A program made the translations under genes and the position numbers. Shown here in pieces: positions 54,653 through 63,670 of a stretch of 64,000 nt of DNA (position 1 is the stretch's first letter; every line of letters starts with the position of its first letter). The stretch is from Pseudomonas sp. G.S.17 (GTDB lineage: Bacteria; Pseudomonadota; Gammaproteobacteria; Pseudomonadales; Pseudomonadaceae): positions 868,001 to 932,000 of the forward strand of contig NZ_CP151076.1 in the NCBI RefSeq assembly GCF_038096165.1. The letters run 5' to 3'. A model generated the notes under the pieces. It searched no databases. It was given only the letters and a program-made list of their open reading frames with translations, and was not told the DNA's origin.

Positions 54653-56320
54653 ATGCGACTCGTCATGTTCAAGACACTGGCTTTGTCGGTGGCCATTGTC
54701 AGCTCGTCGGCGGCGTTCGCCGTCACTCTGGAAGGCGGCGCGGTGGCTGCGCCGGACCAATACGGCGCCGAAGTCGCGGCACAGATTCTCAGGAAAGGCG
54801 GCAATGCCGTGGACGCTGCCGTGGCGACGGCCTTCACCCTGGCGGTGACTTATCCCGAAGCGGGGAACATTGGCGGCGGTGGCTTCATGACCCTGTTCAT
54901 GGACGGCAAACCGTACTTTCTCGATTACCGGGAAACTGCGCCGAAAGCTGCCTCGCGCAATATGTACCTGAACGAGAAAGGCGAAGTCATCGAAAACATG
55001 AGCCTGGTCGGCGCCCGCGCGGTGGGCGTGCCGGGCACGGTGATGGGCTTGTGGGAGGCGCATCAGAAGTTTGGCAAGTTGCCGTGGTCCGAGCTGTTGA
55101 CCCCGGCCATCGGTTACGCGCAGAACGGCTTCAAGGTCGCCGAAAAGCAATACATGTATCGCCAGGAGGCTCTGGAACTGTTCAACGGCACGACCAATTT
55201 CAATGATTACTTCGGCAACATGAAAGTCGGCGAGACCCTGCGTCAGCCGGAGCTGGCCAAGACCCTCGAACGCATCGCCGACAAGGGCGCGAAAGAATTC
55301 TACGGCGGCCAGACCGCTGACTTGCTGGTGGCGCAGATGCAGCGCGATAACGGCCTGATCAGCAAACAGGATCTGGCGGATTACAAAGCCGTCTGGCGCA
55401 AACCGCTGCACGTGAACTGGCGCGGCAACACGTTGTATACCGCGCCATTGCCCAGCTCCGGCGGCGTCGCACTGGCGCAGCTGATCGGCATCAAGGAACA
55501 GCGCGCCGACGACTTCAAAGGCGTCGAACTCAACTCGGCGCGCTATATCCATCTGCTGGCGGAAATCGAAAAGCGCGTGTTTGCCGACCGTGCGGATTAT
55601 CTGGGCGATCCGGAATTCTCCAAGGTGCCGGTCAACGAACTGATCGACGAGGCGTACCTCGCCAAGCGCGCCCATGAGATCAACCCGACGGCCATTTCAC
55701 CTACGGCAAACATCAAGCCCGGCCTTGAGCCGCATCAGACCACGCACTTCTCCATCGTCGACAAACAGGGCAACGCGGTCAGCAATACCTACACCCTGAA
55801 CTGGGATTACGGCAGCGGCGTTGTCGTAAAAGGCGCGGGTTTCCTGCTCAACGACGAAATGGACGACTTCAGCTCCAAGCCGGGCGTGGCCAATGCCTTT
55901 GGCGTGGTGGGCGGCAGCGCCAATGCCATCGAGCCGGGCAAGCGCATGTTGTCTTCCATGAGCCCAAGCCTGGTGACCCGCGACGGCGAAGTGACACTGG
56001 TGTTGGGCACGCCGGGCGGCTCGCGGATCTTCACCTCGATCTTTCAGGTGCTGAACAATATCTATGACTACAAGCTGCCGTTGAAGGAAGCCGTCGGCGC
56101 GCAACGGGTGCATCACCAGTTGCTGCCCAAGGACACCATTTACTACGACGCCTACGCGCCGCTGACCGGCAAACCCGCCGAAGACCTCAAGGCCATGGGC
56201 TATAAGCTTGAGGATCAGGGTTGGGAAATGGGCAATGTGCAGGCGATCAGGATTGATGGCACGAAGCTGGAGACAGCGTCCGATCCACGGGGCAGGGGCG
56301 TGGGGATGGTGGTGAAATAA
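54653..56320 (+). CDS. ggt: Gamma-glutamyltransferase (periplasmic)
   Basis: A 555-residue Ntn-hydrolase precursor. Signal peptide near residues 1-23 (LALSVAIVSSSAAFA). It cleaves or transfers the gamma-glutamyl group of glutathione and similar compounds and self-processes before the conserved Thr: the block HQTTHFSIVDKQGNAVSNTY puts the catalytic Thr at residue 363. Other family blocks are GNAVDAAVATAFTLAVTYPE and LSSMSPSLVTRDGEVTLVLG. An AAGGA site precedes the ATG at 54653. Monocistronic; a REPIN follows. Confidence 0.95.
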   Translation: MRLVMFKTLALSVAIVSSSAAFAVTLEGGAVAAPDQYGAEVAAQILRKGGNAVDAAVATAFTLAVTYPEAGNIGGGGFMTLFMDGKPYFLDYRETAPKAASRNMYLNEKGEVIENMSLVGARAVGVPGTVMGLWEAHQKFGKLPWSELLTPAIGYAQNGFKVAEKQYMYRQEALELFNGTTNFNDYFGNMKVGETLRQPELAKTLERIADKGAKEFYGGQTADLLVAQMQRDNGLISKQDLADYKAVWRKPLHVNWRGNTLYTAPLPSSGGVALAQLIGIKEQRADDFKGVELNSARYIHLLAEIEKRVFADRADYLGDPEFSKVPVNELIDEAYLAKRAHEINPTAISPTANIKPGLEPHQTTHFSIVDKQGNAVSNTYTLNWDYGSGVVVKGAGFLLNDEMDDFSSKPGVANAFGVVGGSANAIEPGKRMLSSMSPSLVTRDGEVTLVLGTPGGSRIFTSIFQVLNNIYDYKLPLKEAVGAQRVHHQLLPKDTIYYDAYAPLTGKPAEDLKAMGYKLEDQGWEMGNVQAIRIDGTKLETASDPRGRGVGMVVK

Positions 56321-56328
56321 ACGAGCCC

Positions 56329-56418
56329 GTAGGACCGGCTTTAGCCGGGAGGGCGGCATCTCTGACGAAGCAAATGCAGCGAATGTAACAACCACCTCCC
56401 GGCTAAAGCCGGTCCTAC
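56329..56418. repeat. REPIN, stem type CCGGCT-TT-AGCCGG
   Basis: ACCGGCTTTAGCCGGGAGG and its inverse, about 45 bases apart, between convergent ggt and prfC. Its spacer is related to the spacers of the 17-kb array (ACGA, then GCAGCGAATGTA). Confidence 0.9.
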
Positions 56419-56438
56419 GGTAACGTAACGGTTATTGC

Positions 56439-58022
56439 TTAATGATGCTCACGCGTTGCGCGGAATTTCACGTCCGCCCAGCGCTCTTCCATCAAGGCCA
56501 GGTTGACCCGGGTTGGCGCCAGGTAGGTCAGGTGACCGCCGCCGTCCAGCGCGAGGTTTTCCACGGCCTTGACTTCAAACTCTTCGAGCTTCTTCTTGTC
56601 AGTGCATTCGATCCAGCGCGCTGACCACACCGTGATCGGCTCGTAGGCGCATTCAACTTTGTATTCTTCCTTCAAGCGGCTGGCGACCACATCGAACTGC
56701 AGCACACCCACGGCGCCGAGAATGATGTCGTTGCTGCGCAGCGGGAAGAACACCTGCGTGGCGCCTTCTTCGGCCAGTTGCTGCAAACCCTGACGCAATT
56801 GCTTGGACTTGAGCGGATCTTTCAGGCGTACGCGACGGAACAGCTCCGGGGCGAAGTGCGGGATACCAGTGAAACCGAGGTTTTCACCTTCGGTGAAGGT
56901 GTCGCCGATCTGGATCGTGCCGTGGTTGTGCAGGCCGATGATGTCGCCGGCGTAGGCTTCTTCAAGCATTTCGCGCTCGGATGAGAAGAACGTCAGTGCA
57001 TCACCGATGCGCACTTCCTTGCCCAGACGCACATGGCGCATTTTCATGCCCTTGTCATAGCGGCCCGAACAGATCCGCATGAACGCGATCCGGTCACGGT
57101 GCTTTGGGTCCATGTTTGCCTGGATCTTGAACACGAAACCGGTGAATTTCTCTTCGACCGGCTCCACGGTGCGCTCGTTGGCAACCCGCGCCAACGGCAT
57201 CGGCGCCCAGTTCACCACGGCATCGAGCACGTGATCGACACCAAAGTTGCCCAAGGCCGTGCCGAAGAACACCGGCGTCAGCTGACCGTTGATGAACTCT
57301 TCCTGGTTGAATTCATGGCAAGCGCCCTGAACCAGTTCCAGCTGATCAACGAAACGGTCGTACTCGTCGCCCAAGTGTGCGCGGGCTTCGTCCGAATCGA
57401 GCTTCTCGATGATCTTGACGTCGGTGCGCTCATGGCCGTGACCGGCGGTGTAGACAATGATGTAGTCGTCGGCCAGGTGGTAAACACCCTTGAAGTCGCG
57501 GTAGCAACCAATCGGCCAGGTGATCGGCGCAGCCTTGATCTTCAAGACGGCTTCGATCTCGTCCAGCAGCTCGATTGGGTCTCGAATGTCGCGGTCCAGC
57601 TTGTTGATGAAGCTGACGATAGGCGTGTCGCGCAGACGGCAAACGTCCATCAGCGCGATGGTCCGTGGCTCAACGCCTTTACCGCCATCGAGCACCATCA
57701 GGGCCGAGTCGACCGCAGTCAGGGTGCGATAGGTGTCTTCCGAGAAGTCTTCGTGGCCCGGGGTGTCGAGCAGGTTGATCATGTGATCGCGATACGGGAA
57801 CTGCATGACCGAGGTGGTAATGGAAATACCCCGTTGTTTCTCCATCTCCATCCAGTCGGATGTCGCATGGCGGTCGGACTTGCGAGACTTCACCGTGCCG
57901 GCGATGGAAATGGCCTTGCCCATCAGCAGCAGCTTCTCGGTGATGGTGGTCTTGCCCGCATCCGGGTGGGAAATGATGGCGAAAGTGCGGCGTTTCGCGA
58001 CTTCGGCGGCCTGGTGGGTCAT
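56439..58022 (-). CDS. prfC: Peptide chain release factor 3
   Basis: A 527-residue translational GTPase that recycles RF1 and RF2. G1 SHPDAGKTT (residues about 18-26), G3 [17 protein letters not shown]4 NKLD and the RF3-specific C-terminal domain ([17 protein letters not shown]). Normal length. Housekeeping gene standing alone between ggt and the osmoprotectant transporter. Confidence 0.97.
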   Translation of the reverse strand: MTHQAAEVAKRRTFAIISHPDAGKTTITEKLLLMGKAISIAGTVKSRKSDRHATSDWMEMEKQRGISITTSVMQFPYRDHMINLLDTPGHEDFSEDTYRTLTAVDSALMVLDGGKGVEPRTIALMDVCRLRDTPIVSFINKLDRDIRDPIELLDEIEAVLKIKAAPITWPIGCYRDFKGVYHLADDYIIVYTAGHGHERTDVKIIEKLDSDEARAHLGDEYDRFVDQLELVQGACHEFNQEEFINGQLTPVFFGTALGNFGVDHVLDAVVNWAPMPLARVANERTVEPVEEKFTGFVFKIQANMDPKHRDRIAFMRICSGRYDKGMKMRHVRLGKEVRIGDALTFFSSEREMLEEAYAGDIIGLHNHGTIQIGDTFTEGENLGFTGIPHFAPELFRRVRLKDPLKSKQLRQGLQQLAEEGATQVFFPLRSNDIILGAVGVLQFDVVASRLKEEYKVECAYEPITVWSARWIECTDKKKLEEFEVKAVENLALDGGGHLTYLAPTRVNLALMEERWADVKFRATREHH

Positions 58023-58358
58023 GGGAAATCGCCTGGCAGGTGAGTCAAAAAAGGGCGCAGATTATAGCCTATCTCGATGCAATAACCGAACCGTTCAGCA
58101 CATGCGCGGTGGCCAATTACCATCTTATGTGGGAACCTTTCAGACCGTGGAGACGTCCATTCCCCTGATACAACCACCGTCAGGGTCTGCAAAATCAACG
58201 AGTTGGCTTGACGAAGCTGCGCTAATGGCTTGTGTTTTCGCCGAGGTTTAACCCTCAACGGCGACCCACCCGCTGCTCTTCGCGAACGTTATTCCTTGAT
58301 GGCCCGCAATGGTCGATCAACGGCAACGCGTTCGCCGACTGAAATAAGGAGTCCGCCT
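58023..58358. other. Divergent promoter region between prfC and the osmoprotectant transporter
   Basis: A 336-base gap with no REP element. It must hold the prfC promoter on one strand and the osmoprotectant operon promoter on the other. A longer frame for the permease opens at 58230 but lacks a ribosome site. No clear -10/-35 pair or hairpin stands out by eye. Confidence 0.5.
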
Positions 58359-59072
58359 GTGGCTAATCGCTATGGCAAGGGGCTGATTGGAGGTGCGGTT
58401 GTTATCGCACTCCTGGCCCTGCTGATCCACTGGATCGGCATAAGTACCATCAAGCAATACCAGGATGACCTGCTGTTTTATCTGCAAGCTCACCTGATTC
58501 TGGTTCTGGTTTCAATGTTGGCGGCCCTTGTGGTCGGGATCCCGGCGGGCATTGCCCTCAGTCGACCCAGCATGGTTGGCCGCGCCGAGCGCTTCATGCA
58601 GATCTTCAACATTGGTAACACCATTCCTCCTCTCGCGGTTCTGGCCATCGCCCTGGGTATCCTCGGCATCGGCAGCGGACCTGCCATCTTCGCGCTGTTC
58701 CTGGCCTCGTTGCTGCCCATCGTGCGCAACACCTACGAAGGCCTGAAAAACGTTCAGGGTTCACTCAAGGAAGCCGCCGTCGGTATCGGCATGACGCCCA
58801 GCCAGGTGCTGATGCGTGTCGAGCTGCCCAATGCCGTGCCGATCATCATCGGTGGTGTGCGTGTGGCGCTGGCAATCAACGTCGGGACCGCGCCATTGGC
58901 GTTCCTGATTGGTGCCAACAGTCTCGGCAGCCTGATTTTCCCCGGCATCGCCTTGAACAATCATTCGCAATTGCTGCTGGGCGCGGTGTGTACCGCCTTG
59001 CTCGCGCTGCTGCTAGATGGCCTGGTGACATTTGCCAGTCGTATCTGGCTGGAACGCGGCCTGACTCGCTGA
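58359..59072 (+). CDS. Osmoprotectant ABC transporter permease 1
   Basis: A 237-residue permease of the OpuC/OsmU/YehY type: IPAGIALSRPSMVGRAERFM, NTIPPLAVLAIALGILGIGS and the EAA-like region LKEAAVGIGMTPSQVLMRVE. The start is GTG at 58359, with AAGGAG upstream. First of four genes for a quaternary-amine (betaine, choline, carnitine) importer; inner membrane. A second permease is encoded two genes on. Confidence 0.9.
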   Translation: MANRYGKGLIGGAVVIALLALLIHWIGISTIKQYQDDLLFYLQAHLILVLVSMLAALVVGIPAGIALSRPSMVGRAERFMQIFNIGNTIPPLAVLAIALGILGIGSGPAIFALFLASLLPIVRNTYEGLKNVQGSLKEAAVGIGMTPSQVLMRVELPNAVPIIIGGVRVALAINVGTAPLAFLIGANSLGSLIFPGIALNNHSQLLLGAVCTALLALLLDGLVTFASRIWLERGLTR

Positions 59073-59087
59073 GCGAAAGGAATTCCA

Positions 59088-59981
59088 ATGAAAAAATTAT
59101 GCTTGTTTCTAGGCTTTGCCATGCTGTTCCCGGCATTTGTCCAGGCAGCGGATAAGCCGCTGCTGCGTATTGGTGCCCGGGTATTTACCGAGCAGACCAT
59201 ACTGGCCGAATTAACCGCGCAATATTTGCGTACCAAAAACTACGAGGTGCAAATCACTGGCGGTCTGGGCAGTAATCTGGCGCGCAGTGCACAGGAAAGC
59301 GGTCAGCTTGACATGTTGTGGGAATACACCGGTGTCTCGCTGGTGTCCTACAACCATGTCGATGAAAAACTCGACAGCGAACAAACCTACGCCCGGGTGA
59401 AGGAACTCGATGCGAAAAAAGGCCTGGCCTGGCTTTCGCCGTCGAAGTTCAACAACACCTACGCGCTGGCATTGCCGCGGAAAATTGCCGAACAATACCC
59501 GCAGATCAACAACATGACTGACCTGACGAAAGTGCTCAAGGACGAAGTCAAAGAGAATCATATCGTAGCGCTGGACACTGAGTTCGCTAACCGTTCCGAC
59601 GGTCTGGTTGGCATGGTCAAGCATTACGACATGAATCTCAGTCGTGAAAACACCCGGCAGATGGACGCCGGTCTGGTCTACACCGCGCTGCGCAACGGGC
59701 AAGTCTTCGCCGGCCTCGTCTATACAACCGACGGTCGCTTGAACGCCTTCAAACTCAAAGTATTGCAGGACGACAAGCATTACTTCCCGGACTACACCGC
59801 TGCCCCGGTGATTCGTCAGGAGTATCTGGATGCTCACCCGGAAATCGCCACGCTGCTCAAACCGCTGGCGGATCTGCTGGACAGTCAGACCATGATCGAC
59901 CTCAACGCCCGCATCGATGTCGATCACGAAAGCCCCTCTGCTGTTGCCGCAGATTTCCTGCGCCAGCACCCATTGAACTGA
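59088..59981 (+). CDS. Osmoprotectant ABC transporter binding protein
   Basis: A 297-residue OpuAC/OsmF-type binding protein. Signal peptide MKKLCLFLGFAMLFPAFVQA; mature start LRIGARVFTEQTILAELTAQ; ligand-pocket region GQLDMLWEYTGVSLV. It binds glycine betaine or a related trimethylated compound in the periplasm. It is 15 bases after permease 1 and 13 before permease 2, so co-transcription is near certain. Confidence 0.92.
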   Translation: MKKLCLFLGFAMLFPAFVQAADKPLLRIGARVFTEQTILAELTAQYLRTKNYEVQITGGLGSNLARSAQESGQLDMLWEYTGVSLVSYNHVDEKLDSEQTYARVKELDAKKGLAWLSPSKFNNTYALALPRKIAEQYPQINNMTDLTKVLKDEVKENHIVALDTEFANRSDGLVGMVKHYDMNLSRENTRQMDAGLVYTALRNGQVFAGLVYTTDGRLNAFKLKVLQDDKHYFPDYTAAPVIRQEYLDAHPEIATLLKPLADLLDSQTMIDLNARIDVDHESPSAVAADFLRQHPLN

Positions 59982-59994
59982 TTAAGGAGAAGAC

Positions 59995-60648
59995 ATGAAT
60001 TTCTTGAGTACCTTCTCCCATCTGGACTGGCCGTTGATCCTGCACCTTACCTGGCAGCACATCACGCTGGTCGGGATCGCCGTGACCCTGGCCATTGTTG
60101 TGGGTGTTCCATTGGGCGTGCTGATGACGCGCTTTCCGGTACTCGCCGGACCGCTGCAAGCCAGCGCCACGGTACTGCTGACGGTGCCGTCGATTGCGCT
60201 ATTCGGGCTGCTGCTGCCGTTCTACTCCAAGTTCGGTCAGGGCCTGGGCCCGATGCCAGCAATCACCGCTGTGTTCCTGTATTCGCTATTGCCGATCATG
60301 CGTAACACCTATCTGGCGCTGACCGGCGTCGAACCGGGTATTCGCGAAGCCGCCAAAGGCATCGGCATGACCTTCGGCCAGCGCCTGCGCATGGTTGAAC
60401 TGCCAATTGCCGTGCCGGTGATTCTCGCTGGCGTGCGCACTGCCGTCGTGATGAACATCGGCGTCATGACCATCGCCGCCACCATCGGCGCGGGCGGTCT
60501 GGGTGTACTTATTCTTGCTTCAATCAGCCGCAGCGATATGTCGATGCTGATCGTCGGCGCCGTGCTGGTCAGTCTTCTGGCCATCTTCGCCGACCTGCTC
60601 CTGCAATGGCTGCAACGCACGCTGACTCCAAAAGGATTGCTCAAATGA
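59995..60648 (+). CDS. Osmoprotectant ABC transporter permease 2
   Basis: A 217-residue permease: VPLGVLMTRFPVLAGPLQAS, TVPSIALFGLLLPFYSKFGQ, REAAKGIGMTFGQRLRMVEL and MTIAATIGAGGLGVLI. It forms the heterodimeric channel with permease 1. An AAGGAGAAG site precedes the ATG; the stop overlaps the ATPase start (ATGA). Confidence 0.93.
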   Translation: MNFLSTFSHLDWPLILHLTWQHITLVGIAVTLAIVVGVPLGVLMTRFPVLAGPLQASATVLLTVPSIALFGLLLPFYSKFGQGLGPMPAITAVFLYSLLPIMRNTYLALTGVEPGIREAAKGIGMTFGQRLRMVELPIAVPVILAGVRTAVVMNIGVMTIAATIGAGGLGVLILASISRSDMSMLIVGAVLVSLLAIFADLLLQWLQRTLTPKGLLK

Positions 60649-61811
60649 TCGAACTTCAAAACCTGACCAAGATTTTTCAAAGCAACGGCAAAGAAGTCAA
60701 AGCCGTCGACTCGGTAAGCCTGACCGTCAATGAAGGTGAGATCTGCGTCTTTCTGGGGCCATCGGGCTGCGGCAAGTCCACCACCTTGAAAATGATCAAC
60801 CGCCTGATCATGCCGACTTCCGGCAAAGTATTGATCAATGGCGAAGACACCACCGGCCTGGATGAAGTGACCCTGCGTCGCAACATCGGCTATGTGATCC
60901 AGCAGATCGGTCTGTTCCCGAACATGACCATCGAAGAAAACATCACGATTGTTCCGCGCCTGCTGGGTTGGGATAAACAGAAGTGCCACGACCGCGCTCG
61001 CGAACTGATGAGCATGATCAAGCTGGAACCCAAGCAATACCTGAATCGCTACCCGCGTGAACTGTCCGGTGGCCAGCAACAGCGCATCGGCGTGATCCGC
61101 GCACTGGCCGCTGACGCACCGCTGCTGTTGATGGACGAACCGTTCGGCGCGGTCGATCCGATCAACCGCGAAATGATCCAGAACGAATTTTTCGAGATGC
61201 AGCGTGCGCTGAACAAGACCGTGATCATGGTCAGCCATGACATCGACGAGGCCATCAAGATGGGCGACAAAATTGCCATCTTCCGTGCGGGCAAACTGAT
61301 CCAGTTCGATCACCCGGACACCTTGCTGGCGCACCCGGCAGACGAGTTCGTGTCGAGCTTTGTCGGCCAGGACAGCACCCTCAAGCGCCTGTTGCTGGTC
61401 AAGGCCGAAGACGCCGCCGACAACGCGCCCTCGGTCAGCCCGGAAACCCCGGTCGTCGATGCGCTGGAAGTCATGGACGAAAACGACCGTCGCTACATCG
61501 TCGTCACCGACAGCGAAAACAAGGCCATGGGTTACGTACGTCGCCGCGACCTGCATCGCCAGACCGGCAACTGCCTGCAATTCCTGCAGAAATTCAACGC
61601 CACCGCCGCTTACGACGAACACTTGCGCATCCTGCTGTCGCGCATGTACGAGTTCAACCGCTCATGGCTGCCGGTGCTGGATGCCGAAAACGTGTTCCTC
61701 GGTGAAGTCACCCAGGAGTCCATCGCCGAATACCTGAGTTCAGGCCGTTCGCGTGGTGGCAAGACGAGTATTACTTCTCCGGCTGACGTTGTGGCTGAAG
61801 CGCAGGGCTGA
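60645..61811 (+). CDS. Osmoprotectant ABC transporter ATP-binding protein with CBS domains
   Basis: A 388-residue ATPase of the OpuCA/OpuAA group. Walker A GPSGCGKST, signature [20 protein letters not shown], Walker B LLLMDEPFGAVDPINREM, H-loop VSHDIDEA. The C-terminal part (residues about 255-375) holds a tandem CBS module (VVDALEVMDENDRRYIVVTD), which in OpuA-type ATPases senses ionic strength. The ATG at 60645 overlaps the permease stop; an extension to 60606 is rejected. Last gene of the operon, followed by REPINs. Confidence 0.94.
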   Translation: MIELQNLTKIFQSNGKEVKAVDSVSLTVNEGEICVFLGPSGCGKSTTLKMINRLIMPTSGKVLINGEDTTGLDEVTLRRNIGYVIQQIGLFPNMTIEENITIVPRLLGWDKQKCHDRARELMSMIKLEPKQYLNRYPRELSGGQQQRIGVIRALAADAPLLLMDEPFGAVDPINREMIQNEFFEMQRALNKTVIMVSHDIDEAIKMGDKIAIFRAGKLIQFDHPDTLLAHPADEFVSSFVGQDSTLKRLLLVKAEDAADNAPSVSPETPVVDALEVMDENDRRYIVVTDSENKAMGYVRRRDLHRQTGNCLQFLQKFNATAAYDEHLRILLSRMYEFNRSWLPVLDAENVFLGEVTQESIAEYLSSGRSRGGKTSITSPADVVAEAQG

Positions 61812-61816
61812 GGGTC

Positions 61817-61900
61817 GTTGGAGCGAACTTGCCCGCGAAGGCGTCATTCCTTGCGATCTTGCGATAGATAGGTCGACGCCTCGCGAACAAGTTCGCTCCC
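61817..61900. repeat. REPIN, variant of the GCGAGGC-TT-GCCCGC type
   Basis: GTTGGAGCGAACTTGCCCGC at left; right arm GCCTCGCGAACAAGTTCGCT. The arms differ from each other by a few stem changes, so the element is mildly mixed. It starts five bases after the osmoprotectant operon stop. Confidence 0.85.
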
Positions 61901-61976
61901 TGGATCCAAATCCGACGCGAGACCAGCGGAGGATTTCACTGTGTCGCGTACACCGCGATGTCGGTCAGCACACGGA

Positions 61977-62074
61977 ATCCGTAGGACTGGCTTTAGCCGG
62001 GAGGGCGCAAGTTCTGACGACGCAACTGCTGCGAATGTACCGGCCTCCTCCCGGCTGAAGCCAGTCCTACGGAT
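61977..62074. repeat. REPIN, stem type CTGGCT-TT-AGCCGG
   Basis: GTAGGACTGGCTTTAGCCGG and the inverse, bounded by ATCC/GGAT. Its spacer AAGTTCTGACGACGCAACTG is close to the spacer of the 17-kb tandem array. Confidence 0.9.
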
Positions 62075-62095
62075 CCCGGTGTAATCAGGCGTGCT

Positions 62096-62305
62096 CTATC
62101 GCGCTTCGACGCTCGTCAACGATCGCTCAACCAGACCCTGCGCCATTTCGACCAGATGCATCACCGAACACGCCAGGTCGCGTTTCTGGCCGGTGAGTTG
62201 ATCGCAGGTTTCGTAGGCGGTGGCGGCTGCGCAACGCAGCAGTTCTGACACGCGCACCAGGTTTTCTTCGAGGTTCATGGGCGGTTCTGGGGCATTGTTG
62301 ATCAA
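62096..62305 (-). CDS. Small DUF3077-like protein under C4-type RNA control
   Basis: A 69-residue protein ending in a helix pair: EENLVRVSELLRCAAATAYE and HLVEMAQGLVERSLTSV. The spacing of Leu-Leu-x-Cys-Ala and Glu-Met-Ala-x-x-Leu-Val matches the DUF3077 protein at 33779-34081, so I treat the two as relatives. The start is a TTG at 62305, nine bases after AAGGAAGG; an ATG at 62278 is the fallback and the open frame to 62347 overlaps a C4 target site. It is preceded by a C4-type RNA on the same strand. Function unknown. Confidence 0.68.
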   Translation of the reverse strand: MINNAPEPPMNLEENLVRVSELLRCAAATAYETCDQLTGQKRDLACSVMHLVEMAQGLVERSLTSVEAR

Positions 62306-62359
62306 GATAGAATTCCTTCCTTTTGCGCCAACACCTGTCGCTCTCACGCGGTAGAGGGT

Positions 62360-62432
62360 GGCAGCTATGCACAGGGTGAGAGACCGGCAGAAGGGACCCG
62401 GTCAGACCGAAGTCTGCCTGCACACAGCTGCC
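62360..62432 (-). ncRNA. Second C4-type antisense RNA leader
   Basis: On the minus strand, GGCAGCTGTGTGCAGG (62432-62417) pairs over all 16 bases with CCTGTGCATAGCTGCC (62375-62360), using three wobble pairs. Inside are CAGAC-TTCG-GTCTG (62416-62403) and ACCGG/CCGGT (62402-62383), whose loop GTCCCTTCTG can pair by six bases with the ribosome site GGAAGG at 62320-62315. The single-stranded CTCTCAC (62382-62376) is an exact complement of GTGAGAG at 62347-62341. It has the same layout and the same opening GTTATGGCAGCTGTG as the first element, with different loop sequences that still match their own gene. Confidence 0.83.
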
Positions 62433-62442
62433 ATAACGCATT

Positions 62443-62464
62443 CATCGATATCTGAATATCGATG
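62443..62464. promoter_or_regulatory. Perfect inverted repeat CATCGATAT-CTGA-ATATCGATG
   Basis: Nine base pairs around a four-base centre, 10 bases upstream (minus strand) of the C4-type RNA. It could be an operator that controls the RNA and its gene, or a hairpin; no T-run follows, so a terminator is unlikely. The rest of 62465-62658 shows nothing I can support. Confidence 0.55.
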
Positions 62465-62658
62465 ATGGACTGACAGGTTAATGCGGCTTCTGATCACCGG
62501 GCTCTCACACCCATCCACTGAGTTTTCAATGGCAGGGCGCAGGCTAGTTGCAGGAATGGGCAGGCGCAAGCGGGGCGGGAGTGTCTAGGACATTTCGCAC
62601 AAAAGATTCAGACCGGTCCTTCGCAATAGTGACATTTTTCGTATGAAAACCGGTCCCG

Positions 62659-62745
62659 CTGGAGCGCGGCTTGCCCGCGAAGAACGATCATGCGGTGTGT
62701 CTGCTGCACCTCAATGACTCATTCGCGGGCAAGCCTCGCTCCAAC
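62659..62745. repeat. REPIN, stem type GCGAGGC-TT-GCCCGC (one arm GCGCGGC)
   Basis: CTGGAGCGCGGCTTGCCCGC on the left, inverse GCGGGCAAGCCTCGCTCC on the right. It lies in the gap between the C4-linked gene and the unknown gene at 62823. Confidence 0.88.
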
Positions 62746-62822
62746 GAGAGGCATCGTGTGCTGCCGTTATCGCGCTTCGACAGCCAGCACGAGCCGGTCA
62801 GCCATTTTCCACTAAACGGCAA

Positions 62823-63497
62823 TTACGCCGTCGGATCGGAAATATCGGTTTCAAGAATGTTCACTATCACTGGAACAATAACTGTTTTATTGATAAGCAG
62901 TGGTTCGCTCTGTTTGGAACAGGCTACATACGCCCACCATTGTTCTCCAAAGTTCTGTCGTTCATTAACGCCAAGCGTATTGCCATTTGGCGCGGTTATA
63001 TAGACCGGGCCGATTTCAGCTACGCTTGGCGTGAACTCGCTATTGTTGAGTGGTACTAATTTCCAGCCTGAAACTATTTTTTCAGTAGTGGAGGGGGCTA
63101 CATAGAAATCTACACTATGGTGGCTCATCGTCTGTACACTATAAATCTGTCGTCTGCCAATGACAATGTTCCTGAAGACTTCTTTGTTGTTAATGATAAG
63201 GGCATCTTTGATTTTTATTTCATAGCTGCTTGATCCGTCGTCCCACTCTCGATACAGAAACCAGAACTGCTGAATAGGCATCGGATTCTGAGCGCCTCGA
63301 GGGCAGGTGGTGGCTGTCAGATACCCACACCGTTCCGTGCCTTTCAGGGTGGCTTCCATAAAATTTCCGGATGACTGGTAGTCTTTCGGGAGTTCAATTT
63401 CTGAAATTATCTTCGAAAAATCAAAGGCCGCCGGGTAGTCTGGATGTACGGATCTTAACGTGGCTCTGAATGATTTTTCCTTAATAAACGTACTCAT
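62823..63497 (-). CDS. Hypothetical protein, AT-richer than its surroundings
   Basis: A 224-residue protein I do not recognise. It starts MSTFIKEKSFRATLRSVHPD, contains KGTERCGYLTATTCPRGAQN and QQFWFLYREWDDGSSSYEIK, and ends NILETDISDPTA. Strand-rich, four or so Cys, no signal peptide or membrane segment, so probably a soluble beta-rich protein. The ATG at 63497 follows GAGGCATAGC; an extension to 63524 is rejected. Base use is AT-richer than neighbours and REPINs flank both sides, which hints at recent acquisition. Confidence 0.7.
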   Translation of the reverse strand: MSTFIKEKSFRATLRSVHPDYPAAFDFSKIISEIELPKDYQSSGNFMEATLKGTERCGYLTATTCPRGAQNPMPIQQFWFLYREWDDGSSSYEIKIKDALIINNKEVFRNIVIGRRQIYSVQTMSHHSVDFYVAPSTTEKIVSGWKLVPLNNSEFTPSVAEIGPVYITAPNGNTLGVNERQNFGEQWWAYVACSKQSEPLLINKTVIVPVIVNILETDISDPTA

Positions 63498-63670
63498 GCT
63501 ATGCCTCGTAAACTTGGCCTTCATTTTTGGAAGGATTCGATCACGACTTTATTGGGGTTGTCTGTCGGGTGGTACTGTTAGAACTTACAGGTTTTTAGAA
63601 TGTTTAGTGCAGGATTAGCGCTGTCTAATTTCGTTTACCTAGAAGCTAAAAGTATTTTCCTGGATGGTGT

